Source: Terfezia claveryi
Lineage: Eukaryota > Ascomycota > Pezizomycetes > Pezizales > Pezizaceae
Assembly: GCA_015179025.1 (NCBI GenBank)
Contig: WHUX01000161.1
Coordinates: forward strand, 59,962-123,961
Length of the DNA: 64,000 nt
Direction: 5' to 3'
A model generated the notes under the pieces. That model had not been told where the DNA came from and did not search any database. It worked only from the letters and a program-made list of their open reading frames with translations. Both the position numbers and the translations under genes were made by a program. The first letter of the stretch is position 1. Each line of letters starts with the position of its first letter. Shown here piece after piece: positions 63,601 through 64,000 of this stretch.

Positions 63601-64000
63601 TGTCTGCAAAGGGGGTAGAGCAAGCAATTCCATTGATTCTGAATAAAGTATTGCCTAGTAAATCTGGTAGGAAAGGTGGATAGGTGGCTTCTTGATGATT
63701 ATTCAGAGAGTATGTTGTCTATGAGAATAAGGCGAAAATCAGGCCTTCTTCAAATGCTAAGTCAGATGATTTCCTATAATTGACTTTGGCTCGTTAGATT
63801 ATGTTCTTTCATTCGGTAAAGGAGGTATTGTACAGGGAAATAAATGTGATTAGATATGGGTTTAAGTTACAAAAAATAGATTCTAAATTCAATATACAGA
63901 CAATACAGAAGGTAATGATAAGAGATTTAGTGTTTGAAAAAAAATATGAAGGAATAAGGGGAGGGAATATGATATAGAATTGATATAACAAAGCAAGAAT
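63601..64000. other. AT-rich end of window, no gene recognised
   Basis: A plus-strand reading IDSKFNIQTIQKVMIRDLVFEKKYEGIRGG (63870-63965) looks somewhat protein-like, preceded by VKEVLYREINVIRYGFKLQK; stops upstream. Too short to assign. Confidence 0.3.

Noticed and set aside
1..64000. Reassigned stop codons (TAA/TAG as Gln) explaining the in-frame stops
   Set aside because: Stops also replace Trp (TGG) and Arg (CGA) positions, and uninterrupted ORFs end at ordinary stops; mutation bias explains it better.

Overview
The window looks like a transposon graveyard from a filamentous fungus, most likely an ascomycete with a repeat-rich genome. The reasons are Tad1-like LINEs with an ORF1 of the fungal type and CCHC tails, a Ty3/Gypsy chromovirus with a C-terminal chromodomain, Copia elements whose primer sites match the anticodon half of initiator tRNA, a Fot1/pogo-type transposase remnant, a PIF-Harbinger element, and in-frame stops nearly all explained by C:G to T:A transitions (many at CpA, as in RIP or 5-methylcytosine decay). 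Genus cannot be fixed from this sequence. I found no rRNA, tRNA, CRISPR or bacterial signal and no confidently intact single-copy host gene.

Layout. 1-4635: Tad1-like LINE (LINE-A), split by a small TIR repeat (MITE-A). 5.5-12.3 kb: two Copia pol copies in head-to-head inverted arrangement, flanked by remnants of a KRBA2-like integrase with a Cys-rich tail. 12.3-15.1 kb: a second LINE family (LINE-B). 15.3-19.5 kb: a Copia gag-PR-IN copy (Copia-4) interrupted by a 1.58-kb long-TIR element. 19.5-22.6 kb: a 106-bp satellite mixed with solo LTRs. 23.4-25.4 kb: the only low-copy-looking stretch, with weak degraded coding signals. 26.0-29.1 kb: a TA-flanked TIR element (MITE-B) holding two nested LINE insertions. 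29.4-33.6 kb: pogo remnant, minisatellites, LTR fragments. 33.8-36.3 kb: PIF-Harbinger with both its proteins. 36.3-38.7 kb: LTR, hAT-like MITE, satellite.

38.8-57.4 kb is one interrupted locus. A coiled-coil gene of unknown function was hit by a half-LINE (LINE-C), whose 3' end was then hit by a 9.0-kb Gypsy chromovirus (TSD AGTAA), and separately by a 6.6-kb Copia (Copia-3, TSD GATAT, LTRs differing at about 5 of 529 positions). The Gypsy is the most unusual object: it has an uninterrupted 223-codon ORF antisense to and upstream of gag, and an extra region between RNase H and integrase carrying two additional CCHC zinc knuckles.

57.7-59.7 kb: 5' part of another Copia (Copia-5) with a hAT-like MITE. 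59.7-64 kb: GC-rich islands, perfect palindromes, a near-perfect inverted repeat with about 380-bp arms, and tandem repeats.

The genes do not form a pathway; the relations are insertion relations. At least ten insertions can be ordered by nesting and target-site duplications. Element names (LINE-A, MITE-A and so on) are local labels used only here.
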